Assembly (NCBI RefSeq): GCF_005473905.2
Contig: NZ_CP061336.1
Span: forward strand, 3,154,501 to 3,218,500
DNA from: Ruminiclostridium herbifermentans
GTDB lineage: Bacteria > Bacillota > Clostridia > Acetivibrionales > DSM-1351
Length of the DNA: 64,000 bases
Direction: 5' to 3'
The notes beneath the pieces are model-generated. The model was not told the DNA's origin. It made no database searches and saw only the letters and a program-made list of their open reading frames with translations. Below, piece by piece: positions 19,854 through 29,115 of the stretch (positions are counted from its first letter, which is position 1; every line of letters begins with the position of its first letter). Made by a program: the position numbers and the translations under genes.

Positions 19854-20600
19854 TTAGTCCTCTATCATACCACCTAAAAGGGTTTCTTTTCCTACTTTTG
19901 AATACACTCCAACACGCATAGAAGGAATTTCTACACTAAGCAGATAATTTGTATAAAAGGGTTTTTCATTTTCAATTACTTTTTTAATTAATTGAACCTT
20001 TTTTTGTAACCTGCTTCTGCTATGAATAGGAATCATTGTATGTACTGAGAAGAATGTAGGCTTTGCCTTACCAACCATAGTATTTACACCTATTTTTCTT
20101 CGTTCACCAACTTTAGCTGTTTCTTCATATTCATTAATAGAAATAGTAGTTTCTTCACCCGCATAAAACTGCAAATATTCCAAAAGACCTTTTGTTGTAC
20201 CTCTTTTTTTGTACAATTGAACCATTTTACTTATTAGTTCTCGGTTTATTGTGCTTCTTGATGTATCCAAAGGAAGAATTTGTATTGGTGACTGTTCCTT
20301 TTGTTCCTTGTCATTGTTCCCATAGAATTCAACTGACTCTTCTAAGTCAAGAGCTACCCAGCTAGCCAGCCACTCTAGAAATTGTGGCGGTGTTTGAGAT
20401 GGATTAAAGTATTGTTCAAAGTTGTCCAATATTGACTCAATTCCTACTATATCTTTCTTTTCAGCAGAACCCGTCAGTACCTGCTCAAATGCCTTAAGAA
20501 AACGACCAAGAAAATAATCTTCATAAGTTTGATCGCTGCTTTTATGATATATCCTAGGAAGATATTGTACATAATTACTAATTTGCTGATTACTCATCAT
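19854..20600 (-). CDS. Baseplate tail protein (tail protein I / TIGR02242-like)
   Basis: A protein of about 248 aa that begins MMSNQQISNYVQYLPRIYH, with LPRIY, FLGRFLKAFE, LDNFEQYFNPSQTPPQFLEWLASWVALDL and a central KKRGTTKGLLEYLQFY motif. These are typical of the phage tail protein I / TIGR02242 family found in eCIS and Mu/P2-type tails. The role is to connect the baseplate wedge to the fibres. The start is set at 20600 because an AAAGGGGGGC site lies directly upstream; the longer frame begins at 20624. It is followed by fibre A after about 40 bp. Confidence 0.75.
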   Translation of the reverse strand: MMSNQQISNYVQYLPRIYHKSSDQTYEDYFLGRFLKAFEQVLTGSAEKKDIVGIESILDNFEQYFNPSQTPPQFLEWLASWVALDLEESVEFYGNNDKEQKEQSPIQILPLDTSRSTINRELISKMVQLYKKRGTTKGLLEYLQFYAGEETTISINEYEETAKVGERRKIGVNTMVGKAKPTFFSVHTMIPIHSRSRLQKKVQLIKKVIENEKPFYTNYLLSVEIPSMRVGVYSKVGKETLLGGMIED

Positions 20601-20665
20601 TTGCCCCCCTTTTTGTTTTGACATTAAAAATACTGTTTTAACAAATAAATTGTTTAGTTAGATAT

Positions 20666-21535
20666 TTAGCTCTCGACCTCAATAGTTATTAATTTAAGCT
20701 TAACCAACTGATGGGGTTTAAGTGTAGGTGAGTCCAGCTCCAACCTTATTACATGTTCAACGCCAGATATCCCTTCAACTAAATAGTACAAATCTGAACT
20801 ATAAAAGTTTCTTCCAAGGGGCCAACCTTTTTTATCTGGCCCACCTTTAATTGGATCCAAATACTCCTCGATTACCCTTTTCACCGTATCCGCAATTTTC
20901 AAATCATCTGCTGCAATTTGCATATTGATTCTTATTTCTTGGTACTCAGGGTCTACAACATGAACTCTGTTTGTAAGTAATTTACGTTCATGTAAATAAT
21001 CTTTTACATAATTTTTAAGATCACTATGTTCTTTTAAAAACTTCATTTGATCTGATACTTCTGTAATTAAAATTATTGAAATGTCACCGAACTTTTCATC
21101 ATCTGTTATATTGTTTTCTAAGTCTCTATTTTTATAGCAAATTGCACGTACAGATATATCTGGAAACATTTCTTTAATTCCAGGTTTTGACATAACAGCT
21201 TCATATGCTAACTTTTCAAAATCTTCAGCAGTAACAGCTTTAGTACACTCTGACAATTGTTCAACACCACGTCTAATTCCTGATAACAAATCTTCTCCAT
21301 CATTCAATTTGATACCTAATAAATTAAGAAAATGTATATAGTTTTCATCTGGAACCTGGTCAATTCGGTAAATCATCATTTCACAAAGCCATGCAAACAA
21401 TTCTATCAAGGTTATTCCAGGATCCGATGGATTATGGTTTGTCCATTCAGGATTATATATTGGTATTAAAGATTTAGCTTCCTTAACTAGTTCTTCAAAA
21501 TTCATCCTGTCTAAATTTGGTATTGCAATTGACAT
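20666..21535 (-). CDS. Baseplate J-like protein, short form (Afp12-like)
   Basis: 289 aa from MSIAIPNLDRMNFEELVKEA. The N-terminus carries PEWTNHNPSDPGITLIELFAWLCEMMIYRIDQVPDENY, given here in one piece only to mark residues 35-71, the classic DPGIT-ELFAW signature of baseplate J/gp6-like wedge proteins. The C-terminal half has DPIKGGPDKKGWPLGRNF and YLVEGISGVEHV, both conserved in the family and also found in the 1259-aa protein upstream. It should form the baseplate wedge ring. The start was chosen for the AAAGGAGGAAG site before Met7 of the longer frame. Confidence 0.8.
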   Translation of the reverse strand: MSIAIPNLDRMNFEELVKEAKSLIPIYNPEWTNHNPSDPGITLIELFAWLCEMMIYRIDQVPDENYIHFLNLLGIKLNDGEDLLSGIRRGVEQLSECTKAVTAEDFEKLAYEAVMSKPGIKEMFPDISVRAICYKNRDLENNITDDEKFGDISIILITEVSDQMKFLKEHSDLKNYVKDYLHERKLLTNRVHVVDPEYQEIRINMQIAADDLKIADTVKRVIEEYLDPIKGGPDKKGWPLGRNFYSSDLYYLVEGISGVEHVIRLELDSPTLKPHQLVKLKLITIEVES

Positions 21536-21589
21536 TTTTCTTCCTCCTTTCATATACTTTAATAACTTTGGATTAATATACTTAATTTA

Positions 21590-24500
21590 TTAATCTTCAA
21601 AAGGTAAGCAATGCTTGCATCTCAATTCCTCAGGCATATTGCTGATACTCTCAAAATATATTCTGTCATCCTTTTCTATTTCTTCATAATGACATTCAGC
21701 TTTCATGTTGCTAATATCATGAATTATGCCAGTATCTCTATCTTGTAAATAAGGAAATGCGAGAGTAGGTTTCTTATTAATGAGGTGAACACCACTATAT
21801 ATAATTTCATCTTCCTCTAAGAAAATATTCTCTGATTTTACTTGGCGGATTTTTAACGAAGCTGATTTTATGTATTCATCATTACGGCTTATATATATAT
21901 TGTCACCTGTCTCAAGCACTGCCATCTTAATATAAAAGGATGATGGATTTCCTCTAACTTCATTCATAATATATGAACGAATAGTCAAATCTTTTGCAAT
22001 TGGCTTTACTATTTCAACATCTGTTCCTACTGGAAATACTTTATCTCCGTTGTAAAAACCACAAGTACAGACTTGATTTTCTATTACCTGGCAATCACTT
22101 AAATGATATTCTAATGAATCTTCATCAGCAGTCTTACATTCCAGAACATCTCCATCTATAGCTACGATAACCAGCTTTTGCGACTTATAATTTCTATAGC
22201 GGAGAAGTATTTCATCATTTTCTCTAAAGCCTTTAGCCCAAATATTTTTTACTTCCTTATTTGCTATAAGCTTTCTTGCCAATGCAAATACAATTCTATT
22301 ATCACTGCTTTTTACTGCACTATATGTAGGATAAGTTATAGCAGGCATATATGGTTCTTCCTTAAAAGTCTCAAGATCTAATGTGTAGCATTGAACCGAT
22401 GCCTTAACTGTAATATCTTTAATGAAGTCTACTCCTGGTGTATTTTGAATTTCTGAACATATCTCAGAAATATATAAATTTTTGCCAAGTGTCCACCCTT
22501 TTCTGTCCTGTCCGCCATGCAAAGGATTTAAGAAACTCTTTAAATTATCAATTATTCGGCCCTCAATGATTTTTCCTGATGCAGGGTTAGTGTATTCAAC
22601 ATTTGCTTCAACCCCTATACGTATATAATCAGGACCTATTACTTCCAACATTGGCTCATTCTCTCTAAGAAGAACTGTTGAGATTCTTTCAGATAAGTAT
22701 TCATCAATTTCGTTTAGTAGTTCTTGACTTGGTACAGGTTTTGGATCGTCATACTCTGGAACTACTATTACAATAGCCTTTCCAGGTGTGAAATCCAGTT
22801 CACGATCCATAGTAGGAAAGCATTTTACTATTGCAATCTTAGGTACTGCTTCACGTACAAGCCACTCTATATCTTCACAAGTTACTCCTCTGTCTCTGTT
22901 CTTTAATGTATATGGGCCTCTGGCTTTGGCATCTTCAATTTTTTCTTGATCAAAGCCTCCATCAGCAGCAATTGGATTAGTTATTGATTCAATACCAGGA
23001 ATGTCGTCCCATAATTTTGTTATTGACCCTGCACCTACATTTCCTAATACTCCGCCCCCATGCTTATAGTCACAACGAATGTTATCCTTTCCAGCAGGAG
23101 GTATCATTCCATTTACTCCATCTCCAAATGTCAATAATCCACTTTCAGAATCCAACATATAATGTCTGCTATCTGCTCTTGAGACAGAAAAAGTCTGTAC
23201 TTCTTCCCAAGTAATCCACTCATCTCGTCCTAAAGTCTCTTGGACTTTTACAACCTGTCCCGATAAAACAGGAGTGCATGAAAATTCAAAGGTCTGGCTC
23301 GGTTCTCCATTGCTTGAACCCAGTATTTCTCCCTGCAATGTATTTGAATTTACAGCCCAAACAGCATTTAAATAAACGGCATTAATTTTCGGATATACTT
23401 TATAGCCTCCTTCTTCCAATCTTGCACGTATCCAATAGTGCTCTGCACCAAAAATAGCACACTTTTCCACGTCAGAAGGCATATTTATTTGCTGAATTTC
23501 TCTGCGTGTAAAATCACGTATAGCATCATTAACACTTAGTGTCAGCCAATTCCTACCATTCCAATACTCCCAAGCAACTACTGGCTTTTCTCCAATTTGA
23601 TTACCTGTCAATGGAAAGAAGAGTGAAATAGGCAAATTACTAATATCCTCATCAAAAGCTAAATAGAAAGTCGGTTCTGTGTCTTCACAGGCTGTAAATA
23701 TTTTAAAAGGCTCATTTTTAAAGCACTCATCAGTTCTATCAGACATGATGAAGTTATTTTCAGCAATTACCATATCAGGGATTTTACCTTCTGATGGCTC
23801 ATAGGTATATTGAATTTTTAAATGCTTTAATAAAGGAGGGTTGTAAGTAGCATCCTTTATAATTACTTTTTCTTCATCATATTTCACACTACTATCTTCA
23901 CCATAGTTGCCTTCAACAATTCTGAAACGAATCCAATAATTCTCCTGACCATTGACAATACAAGATTTTAAATCATTTGGGCATTTAAACTTTATATTTC
24001 CACCATCAAGATTCGTAAAAGCTTTTGTTGTATCCTCAATAATCTTTCCACCGAGTTTAGATTCAATGTTCTCAATTTCTATTCTCTTTTTTACTTTACC
24101 AGTTGTTGTATCTTTTTCTTCAACCTCTTTTACAACTGCTGTTCTCTGTATCCATCCCAATTGTGTCCAGTCTCTTCCATTCCAATACTCTATTGCTAAT
24201 TTAATCTTTTCAGTCGTTAACTCAGATTTATTGGAAATATCAACGGCAATTGTAATATCAGCATCTTTTTTTGAAAAAGCCTCACCACTGGCAATATAAA
24301 AAGTATCATTAAATGCTGGCTTATCTCCAAAGGGATTAAAATCCTTTGATAAATCAAGAGGATAATAATTGTAAATTGCTAAATCCGGATTAAGCTGATC
24401 AGATGTTATTGTTCTGCCTATTTTAATACTTTTTACTGTTGGCATTAAATTCTCATCAGTTAATAAAGTTTTTAATTCAGCATAAATCCAACGATTTTTC

Positions 24501-25369
24501 CAGCTTTTATATGCTCCACTCTTGGTATAGCTTGATATTTCTTTAGGTTTTATTTCAGGTAAATCAGCAAATGAAAATAAATTTTCTGCCGAAAGCTTTA
24601 GTTCACTAGTTGCTGATTGACCATCAATCAGAACATTTTGTTCCGTTAAATGAGGTAGAATTATAGAGTTTCCATCCTCATCAAGGTAATACCATTGAAT
24701 TTTTATATCCCTATTAGTAGAGTTCAAAAGCCCTTCAGATTTCTTATTTGCAGATGACTTTTTGGCTTCAGGTAAAGTCAAATCCATTTCTAGAGTGACA
24801 GTTGATCCAACCAATCCCAGCAACTCATCTCCTATGTATAAACGATGAACCATCTGAGTATTTCCAAGGAACAATGTTGCTTCCTTTCCTGTTGGCTCTT
24901 TTGCAAATAAAAAGTCAAGATTGCTCCACTGATCCTCGATGGGCTCTACACTTGCAGCCTTAACTAATTTAGGTCTAATTACTGTCAAGTCACTTTCTGT
25001 TTCAAAAATGACCTCGTCCTGATTGTCAGGCTGTGCTGAAATTTTAGTACATGCTGGAACAAAACCTTCATTGTTATAGTCTTTCTTTAAATTAAATATT
25101 ATTGGAGCTTTAGCAACACGCGGTGGTATAGGGCTAACTCCAATCAAGTTTAAAAATGTTGTAAAGTTCTTATCTGGAGCCTGGTTCAATGCCTCAATTA
25201 CATGTCCCATCATATTAGAAAAAATATGAACGAGGGCATCTACCTGCTTGTCCGACTTTATTTCATTGATATTTTCAAATTCAGCACAATACTCCAGTAT
25301 GAGACTCCTAAGTTGGTCTGCCAAGTCTTCTTGGCTTCGCTTGTCAATTTTCGGTAAAATATACTTCAT
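21590..25369 (-). CDS. Large baseplate J-like wedge protein (Afp11-like)
   Basis: This 1259-aa protein has a short RSQEDLADQLRSLILEYC start. A region with repeated AIEYWNGRDWTQLG / WEYWNGRNWLTLS motifs and paired NYWIRFRIVEG / HYWIRARLEEGGY motifs follows (residues about 380-700), then the baseplate-J core. The core includes GLLTFGDGVNGMIPPAG, YKHGGGVLGNVGAGSI, ARGPYTLKNRDRGVTCEDIE and LNPLHGGQDRKGWTLGKN. These mark the putative baseplate assembly proteins of eCIS, where two J-type proteins pair around the hub. Its start overlaps the gp25 stop (TAATG), so the two are translationally coupled. Confidence 0.85.
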   Translation of the reverse strand: MKYILPKIDKRSQEDLADQLRSLILEYCAEFENINEIKSDKQVDALVHIFSNMMGHVIEALNQAPDKNFTTFLNLIGVSPIPPRVAKAPIIFNLKKDYNNEGFVPACTKISAQPDNQDEVIFETESDLTVIRPKLVKAASVEPIEDQWSNLDFLFAKEPTGKEATLFLGNTQMVHRLYIGDELLGLVGSTVTLEMDLTLPEAKKSSANKKSEGLLNSTNRDIKIQWYYLDEDGNSIILPHLTEQNVLIDGQSATSELKLSAENLFSFADLPEIKPKEISSYTKSGAYKSWKNRWIYAELKTLLTDENLMPTVKSIKIGRTITSDQLNPDLAIYNYYPLDLSKDFNPFGDKPAFNDTFYIASGEAFSKKDADITIAVDISNKSELTTEKIKLAIEYWNGRDWTQLGWIQRTAVVKEVEEKDTTTGKVKKRIEIENIESKLGGKIIEDTTKAFTNLDGGNIKFKCPNDLKSCIVNGQENYWIRFRIVEGNYGEDSSVKYDEEKVIIKDATYNPPLLKHLKIQYTYEPSEGKIPDMVIAENNFIMSDRTDECFKNEPFKIFTACEDTEPTFYLAFDEDISNLPISLFFPLTGNQIGEKPVVAWEYWNGRNWLTLSVNDAIRDFTRREIQQINMPSDVEKCAIFGAEHYWIRARLEEGGYKVYPKINAVYLNAVWAVNSNTLQGEILGSSNGEPSQTFEFSCTPVLSGQVVKVQETLGRDEWITWEEVQTFSVSRADSRHYMLDSESGLLTFGDGVNGMIPPAGKDNIRCDYKHGGGVLGNVGAGSITKLWDDIPGIESITNPIAADGGFDQEKIEDAKARGPYTLKNRDRGVTCEDIEWLVREAVPKIAIVKCFPTMDRELDFTPGKAIVIVVPEYDDPKPVPSQELLNEIDEYLSERISTVLLRENEPMLEVIGPDYIRIGVEANVEYTNPASGKIIEGRIIDNLKSFLNPLHGGQDRKGWTLGKNLYISEICSEIQNTPGVDFIKDITVKASVQCYTLDLETFKEEPYMPAITYPTYSAVKSSDNRIVFALARKLIANKEVKNIWAKGFRENDEILLRYRNYKSQKLVIVAIDGDVLECKTADEDSLEYHLSDCQVIENQVCTCGFYNGDKVFPVGTDVEIVKPIAKDLTIRSYIMNEVRGNPSSFYIKMAVLETGDNIYISRNDEYIKSASLKIRQVKSENIFLEEDEIIYSGVHLINKKPTLAFPYLQDRDTGIIHDISNMKAECHYEEIEKDDRIYFESISNMPEELRCKHCLPFED

Positions 25370-25764
25370 TATTTTCCCACACTTTCAAGATAAAATGGAT
25401 AAACAAGGTTTTCTTTACTATTACTAGACTTAACTGTATATTCAATCAATATATCCATAGTTGTACTATCTGGCCTAACAGTTGGTGTCACATCATCAAC
25501 TTTAATTCGTGGCTCCCACTTCATTAAAGCTTCTTCAACATAATTTTGAATTAATGTTGCAGTCCCCATATCATTAGAAGCAAATACCATTTCATTCAAG
25601 CGACAACCAAATTCGGGCCGCATAACGCGTTCACCTATTGCAGTGCCTAAAATGAGTATAATTGATTCTTTGATAGAGTCATTTCCGGCTGAAGTACATA
25701 TTCTTGCCTTTTTTACAGAAATTGGGTACTTTAATCCCTGTCCTAAAAAATCAATAACTTCCAT
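25369..25764 (-). CDS. gp25-like baseplate wedge protein (Afp9-like)
   Basis: 131 aa with the gp25/lysozyme-like wedge signature. SIKESIILILGTAIGERVMRPEFGCRLNEMVF spans residues 30-61 and includes the conserved E-R-x-x-x-P-x-F-G-[CS] core. This protein joins sheath and baseplate and is shared by contractile phages, T6SS (TssE) and eCIS. No catalytic lysozyme residues are visible, as usual in this branch. It starts the gp25-J-J-I baseplate block; downstream overlap with the large J protein indicates coupled translation. Confidence 0.9.
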   Translation of the reverse strand: MEVIDFLGQGLKYPISVKKARICTSAGNDSIKESIILILGTAIGERVMRPEFGCRLNEMVFASNDMGTATLIQNYVEEALMKWEPRIKVDDVTPTVRPDSTTMDILIEYTVKSSNSKENLVYPFYLESVGK

Positions 25765-25815
25765 ATAAACCTCCTACGCCCATCTTGGGCACAAAACTTT
25801 GGTAAAGCTTTCAGT

Positions 25816-26176
25816 TGAGTATCTCTGCGGGCAAAGATACTCTCTTTTTGGCAGTTCATTACAACAAACCGCCAGAATTAATCATGTTTATGCTAAGTAT
25901 TTCTATAAGACGTACTATGTATGTGCAAAGATTGCTCTTTCACACAAAAAGCTGCTTGCAGTTTTTTGATGCGAAGGGAGAGATGTATGCACTATATTTG
26001 AACTTCGCACTCTCAAGTTGATAATCATCTCAAACACTCTCACAAAAACCACTTGTGGTTTTGCTGCTCGAAAATGCACTATGTATGTGCAAAAAACTGC
26101 TATATTCCACCAAAAGCTGCTTGCAGCTTTTGGCTGTGCGAAGGCAACGATGTATGCACAAAATTTAAACTTCGCA
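25816..26176. repeat. Repeated hairpin elements between PAAR and gp25 genes
   Basis: This gene-free gap in a tightly packed operon holds hairpins of one design. AAAAGCTGC-tt-GCAGCTTTT occurs near 26132, AAAACCAC-tt-GTGGTTTT near 26044, and a diverged copy (aaaagctgcttgcag) near 25957. Each is flanked by atgtatgtgcaaa or tgcgaagg...gatgtatgcac blocks. A separate hairpin gagtatc...gatactc sits at about 25818-25843. Two copies of a unit of about 100 bp (25912-26010 and 26080-26176) are direct repeats. The open minus frame across it is a by-product of the repeats. Confidence 0.7.
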
Positions 26177-26572
26177 TTAGCCGCCAATCGTAACTGTTCC
26201 AGCTGCAACTACCTTACCAACTGGTAAATCTGATGGATCATTACATGTCATAGCCATATCACCATTTCTTGCAGCCATTTTCCCATTAATTTTTACAGTT
26301 GTACTCCCCATTTTGATTGTACCTTTGTTGGATGGTGTTTTTTGAAATGGCCCGCCTTGCGGAACATGGGCTGGTGTATTTGTCGCAGTTGAATCGACCG
26401 TCGCTGCAGGCTTACCCATAATTGTTACATCACTGCTAAGAGCTCCATCAATTATTCCCGTAAATGGATGTGGCAATGGCGTGGGAATGGTACCTGAACC
26501 AGATGAAATCAGCACTATATGAGTATCTGTTGCCATAATACGATCTCCTTGTTTTGCTGCAGGTTGTCCCAT
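26177..26572 (-). CDS. PAAR-domain spike tip (Afp10-like)
   Basis: 131 aa beginning MGQPAAKQGDRI, with GTIPTPLPHPFTGIIDGALS, VTIMGKPAATVDSTATNTP, KGTIKMGSTTVKINGKMAAR and a final GTVTIGG: the repeated Gly/Pro/Ala pattern of PAAR-like proteins. These cap the central spike, sharpen it for membrane puncture and sometimes bind metal or effectors. It sits downstream of the spike gene, as in Afp/PVC clusters. No extra effector domain is fused. Confidence 0.85.
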   Translation of the reverse strand: MGQPAAKQGDRIMATDTHIVLISSGSGTIPTPLPHPFTGIIDGALSSDVTIMGKPAATVDSTATNTPAHVPQGGPFQKTPSNKGTIKMGSTTVKINGKMAARNGDMAMTCNDPSDLPVGKVVAAGTVTIGG

Positions 26573-26733
26573 TTCTATTCTCCTTCCTTTAATATTTTTC
26601 TATGTTAGGTCTCCCAGTTATTTACTAAGAAAGGCCTTAACTAAATTGATATATAAAACACTCAGCTTTCGCTTCTGTGTCTAAATTTATGTAATGGGGA
26701 ATTATACATGTATTAAGAAATAAATTTTTATCA

Positions 26734-27447
26734 TTAATTAATAGCTACTGTAGCGCCTTTGATAGTCATATTTGCTGAGGCTTTAATGTCCATTCCTGCT
26801 GATGATTCTATTTTTGTATCAGCTGACGACTTAGTTTCAATATTCTTAGCACTCATTGCAATCTTTCCATTAGGAGCATTTAATTCAATATCTTTGCCAG
26901 AAGATATAGTTACTTTATTATCTTTAGTATTGATAACTATAGAGTTTTTCCCCGACTTATCAATAACACTTAGAGTTTCTTCTCCGTCATTCATTTCAAC
27001 AATGTGTCCTTTTGAAGACTTGATAAGTATTTTCTCTTCTCCACTTTTGTCAAAAAGCTGTATAATATGTCCACTACGAGATTTTATTATTCTTGTATTA
27101 TTTTCCCCATCGCTGTTAGTATCAGGTGGTGTATCCTTCCCATTCCAAAGGGCTCCAATAATATATGGTTTGTTAACATCACCATTTTCGAATGCTACTA
27201 GCACTTCATCATCCTTTTCCGGCAGAAAAAATGCTCCTCTCTCTTTTCCAGCCATAAGCGATGCAATTCTAGCCCAGTTTGATTCTTTCATACCCAATAA
27301 AGGAATTTTTACCTTTACAAGTCCTGGTCCAGGTTTTTCAGAATCATTTGCAGAATCATTATTTATAACAATTCCTACCATGACACCAAACAGTCTTCCA
27401 TTTTCATTAATATAATTAGTAAAATTCGATACACCTATATCACTCAT
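26734..27447 (-). CDS. Central spike protein, gp5/VgrG OB-fold and beta-helix
   Basis: 237 aa. Residues about 15-100 form the gp5/VgrG OB-fold (GVMVGIVINND, GPGLVKVKIPLLG, WARIASLMAG, AFFLPEKDDEVLVAFENGD, PYIIGALWNG). A repetitive beta-helical tail follows (SRSGHIIQLFDKSGEEKILI, GKNSIVINTKDNKVTIS, repeated SA-x-ADTKIESSAGMDIKASA). It trimerises as the central spike below the tube. The start overlaps the hub stop by 4 bp (ATGA). Together the two genes correspond to a single Afp8/VgrG protein of other systems. Confidence 0.85.
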   Translation of the reverse strand: MSDIGVSNFTNYINENGRLFGVMVGIVINNDSANDSEKPGPGLVKVKIPLLGMKESNWARIASLMAGKERGAFFLPEKDDEVLVAFENGDVNKPYIIGALWNGKDTPPDTNSDGENNTRIIKSRSGHIIQLFDKSGEEKILIKSSKGHIVEMNDGEETLSVIDKSGKNSIVINTKDNKVTISSGKDIELNAPNGKIAMSAKNIETKSSADTKIESSAGMDIKASANMTIKGATVAIN

Positions 27448-28490
27448 ATTCCAGTCCTCTTCACTTTGAATATTGTTGTATATCCAGTTTTGTCGATGTT
27501 ATGTATTGTTGAGACAATATAATATGTTCCGCTGAAGCGTTCATCTATTCCCATTAGTTTTACTGATTTCCCAGCTTTCAAACGTGCGTCTCCCCAGCAC
27601 TTACCCTCACCTGTAACAAACTCATCTAATAGGCTGTTGTATTGTGCTATTGCAGCATTTTTCGCCTCGCTTGTGTCAATTAGATTTTCAACCCATACAG
27701 CCACGGGAGATGCTTCTATAGCTTTTGATGAAAGTTCGAAACCAGACTCTTTACCGCCCATTTTAGTGGATTCATCGCCTTTTTTAGCAGTAGACTCTAT
27801 TTCCTTCTTCTCTTTTACATCCCATCCTCTTACCAAAACTTCACTACCACGACTTAACACTTTAAGTTCTAGATTAATTTCATCAAATTCTTTTCCATAG
27901 GTCATATCTGGTATTTCAGGTGATTTTGAAATTCGGGATTTGACAAAGTAAAACTTTTTGTCCTCAACATACATTTCATAATTTAGATATTCAGCTTTAT
28001 TTAGCAAAAATTCAAAATTACTTTGATTATTTTGAAAGATGTATGGGTAAACAGTTTTTGTGTCATCAACGGTTGGTGTTAATCCATGCTCCTTTGCTAT
28101 TTCAGAAGCAATATCACTGTACTTTTTCTTTGTAAAGACTTTATTCCTTGTTCCCATACGCAGTTTATGAAGGAAATCATATCCCCTAATCTCTAAAATT
28201 GAATGTTTACCTATATTAGCACATAAGGATGTAATTTCTCCGCTAATCAAATTTTCAGTTGCATCAATTCCCATTGAAATAGTAATCTTATCTCCTGGCT
28301 TTATATCCTTTAAATCTATTCCTCTCCATTTTCCTTTGTCACTGTCAGCCATACTAATCTGAATACAAAACATTGCTGGAAGATTAACTTCATCTTCAAC
28401 AGTTATTGCTTCAATAGCAGCCAAAAAATCTGGTGATAATGGTGAACCATTTAGCATTATTTTATAATTAGCTACTCTAACATCACTCAT
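27444..28490 (-). CDS. Hub protein (late control D / VgrG N-terminal-like)
   Basis: 348 aa corresponding to the gp27-like hub of VgrG or phage gpD. It has an N-terminal beta-barrel (ITVEDEVNLPAMFCIQISM, KPGDKITISMGID), GEITSLCANIG, a second barrel with LHKLRMGTRNKVFTKK and SNFEFLLNKAEYLNYEMYVE, and the closing KAGKSVKLMGIDERFSGTYYIVSTIHNID. The hub adapts six-fold tube to three-fold spike. It starts about 10 bp after the LysM gene and overlaps the spike gene, so hub and spike should be made in equal amounts. Confidence 0.85.
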   Translation of the reverse strand: MSDVRVANYKIMLNGSPLSPDFLAAIEAITVEDEVNLPAMFCIQISMADSDKGKWRGIDLKDIKPGDKITISMGIDATENLISGEITSLCANIGKHSILEIRGYDFLHKLRMGTRNKVFTKKKYSDIASEIAKEHGLTPTVDDTKTVYPYIFQNNQSNFEFLLNKAEYLNYEMYVEDKKFYFVKSRISKSPEIPDMTYGKEFDEINLELKVLSRGSEVLVRGWDVKEKKEIESTAKKGDESTKMGGKESGFELSSKAIEASPVAVWVENLIDTSEAKNAAIAQYNSLLDEFVTGEGKCWGDARLKAGKSVKLMGIDERFSGTYYIVSTIHNIDKTGYTTIFKVKRTGI

Positions 28491-28500
28491 TTTATTTCAC

Positions 28501-29115
28501 CTATAAATCTGGTATTACCAGAATCCTTCCAAAATCATTTTTGCTTGGAAAGTTAAAAGGGTTAGAAATCTTATTTAGTTTGGCTATATGTCTCCATTGA
28601 GTTGGATCTCTCAATGCTTGATTTGCAATTAAATCGAGACGATCCCCGCTTTTTACTGTCCATAGCTTTCTACATGCTTGTAAGCCTTTATCTTCTTGTA
28701 CTTTCATTTCAAGTTCTTTTGTCTCAAATGTAACATCAAGGGTAGCCCTTACAGGAATTCCCGATGGAAGAAACATAGTATACTTTTGGGTAACTTTTGT
28801 TATTATTCCTCGATATTTAAAGCCGCCCCAAACAAACAAGCATGTTGGTGGTTTTTTTGTCTGTTTTCCGCTGACAGTTGGAAATAGCAATCTAGTTACT
28901 TTGAGTGTTTCTTTTCTAACATCACTACCTTTTTCGTATGTATCATAAAATAGTGACACATTGAATTCTGGTACTTCTGTTTTCTTAAATTGCCTTTTTG
29001 AATCTTCTCCTTCGTAAGTTGCTTGAAAATTAAGAGTGTATTCATTTGGATTAAACATTACTTCAATAGTTTCTCCGCCACCCTCTAGCGGAATTATTTT
29101 TGCTTTTTCAGCCAT
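28501..29115 (-). CDS. LysM-domain baseplate adaptor (Afp7-like)
   Basis: 204 aa. The N-terminal two-thirds has the FNPNEYTLNFQATYEG, FNVSLFYDTYEKGSDVR and PPTCLFVWGGFKYRGIITKV motifs of the contractile-injection-system peptidoglycan-binding-like hub adaptor (Afp7/gp53-like). The last 55 residues form a LysM (KLWTVKSGDRLDLIANQ, ALRDPTQWRHIAKLNKI, GRILVIPDL). In eCIS particles this protein clamps hub to baseplate rather than acting on cell wall. Its ATG overlaps the stop of the Glu-rich protein, whose last codons supply the AGGAGGGG ribosome-binding site. Confidence 0.85.
   Translation of the reverse strand: MAEKAKIIPLEGGGETIEVMFNPNEYTLNFQATYEGEDSKRQFKKTEVPEFNVSLFYDTYEKGSDVRKETLKVTRLLFPTVSGKQTKKPPTCLFVWGGFKYRGIITKVTQKYTMFLPSGIPVRATLDVTFETKELEMKVQEDKGLQACRKLWTVKSGDRLDLIANQALRDPTQWRHIAKLNKISNPFNFPSKNDFGRILVIPDL

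Noticed and set aside
25915-26208. 97-aa minus-strand frame
   Set aside because: It is made of the intergenic hairpin repeats, has no ribosome-binding site and overlaps the PAAR gene end.
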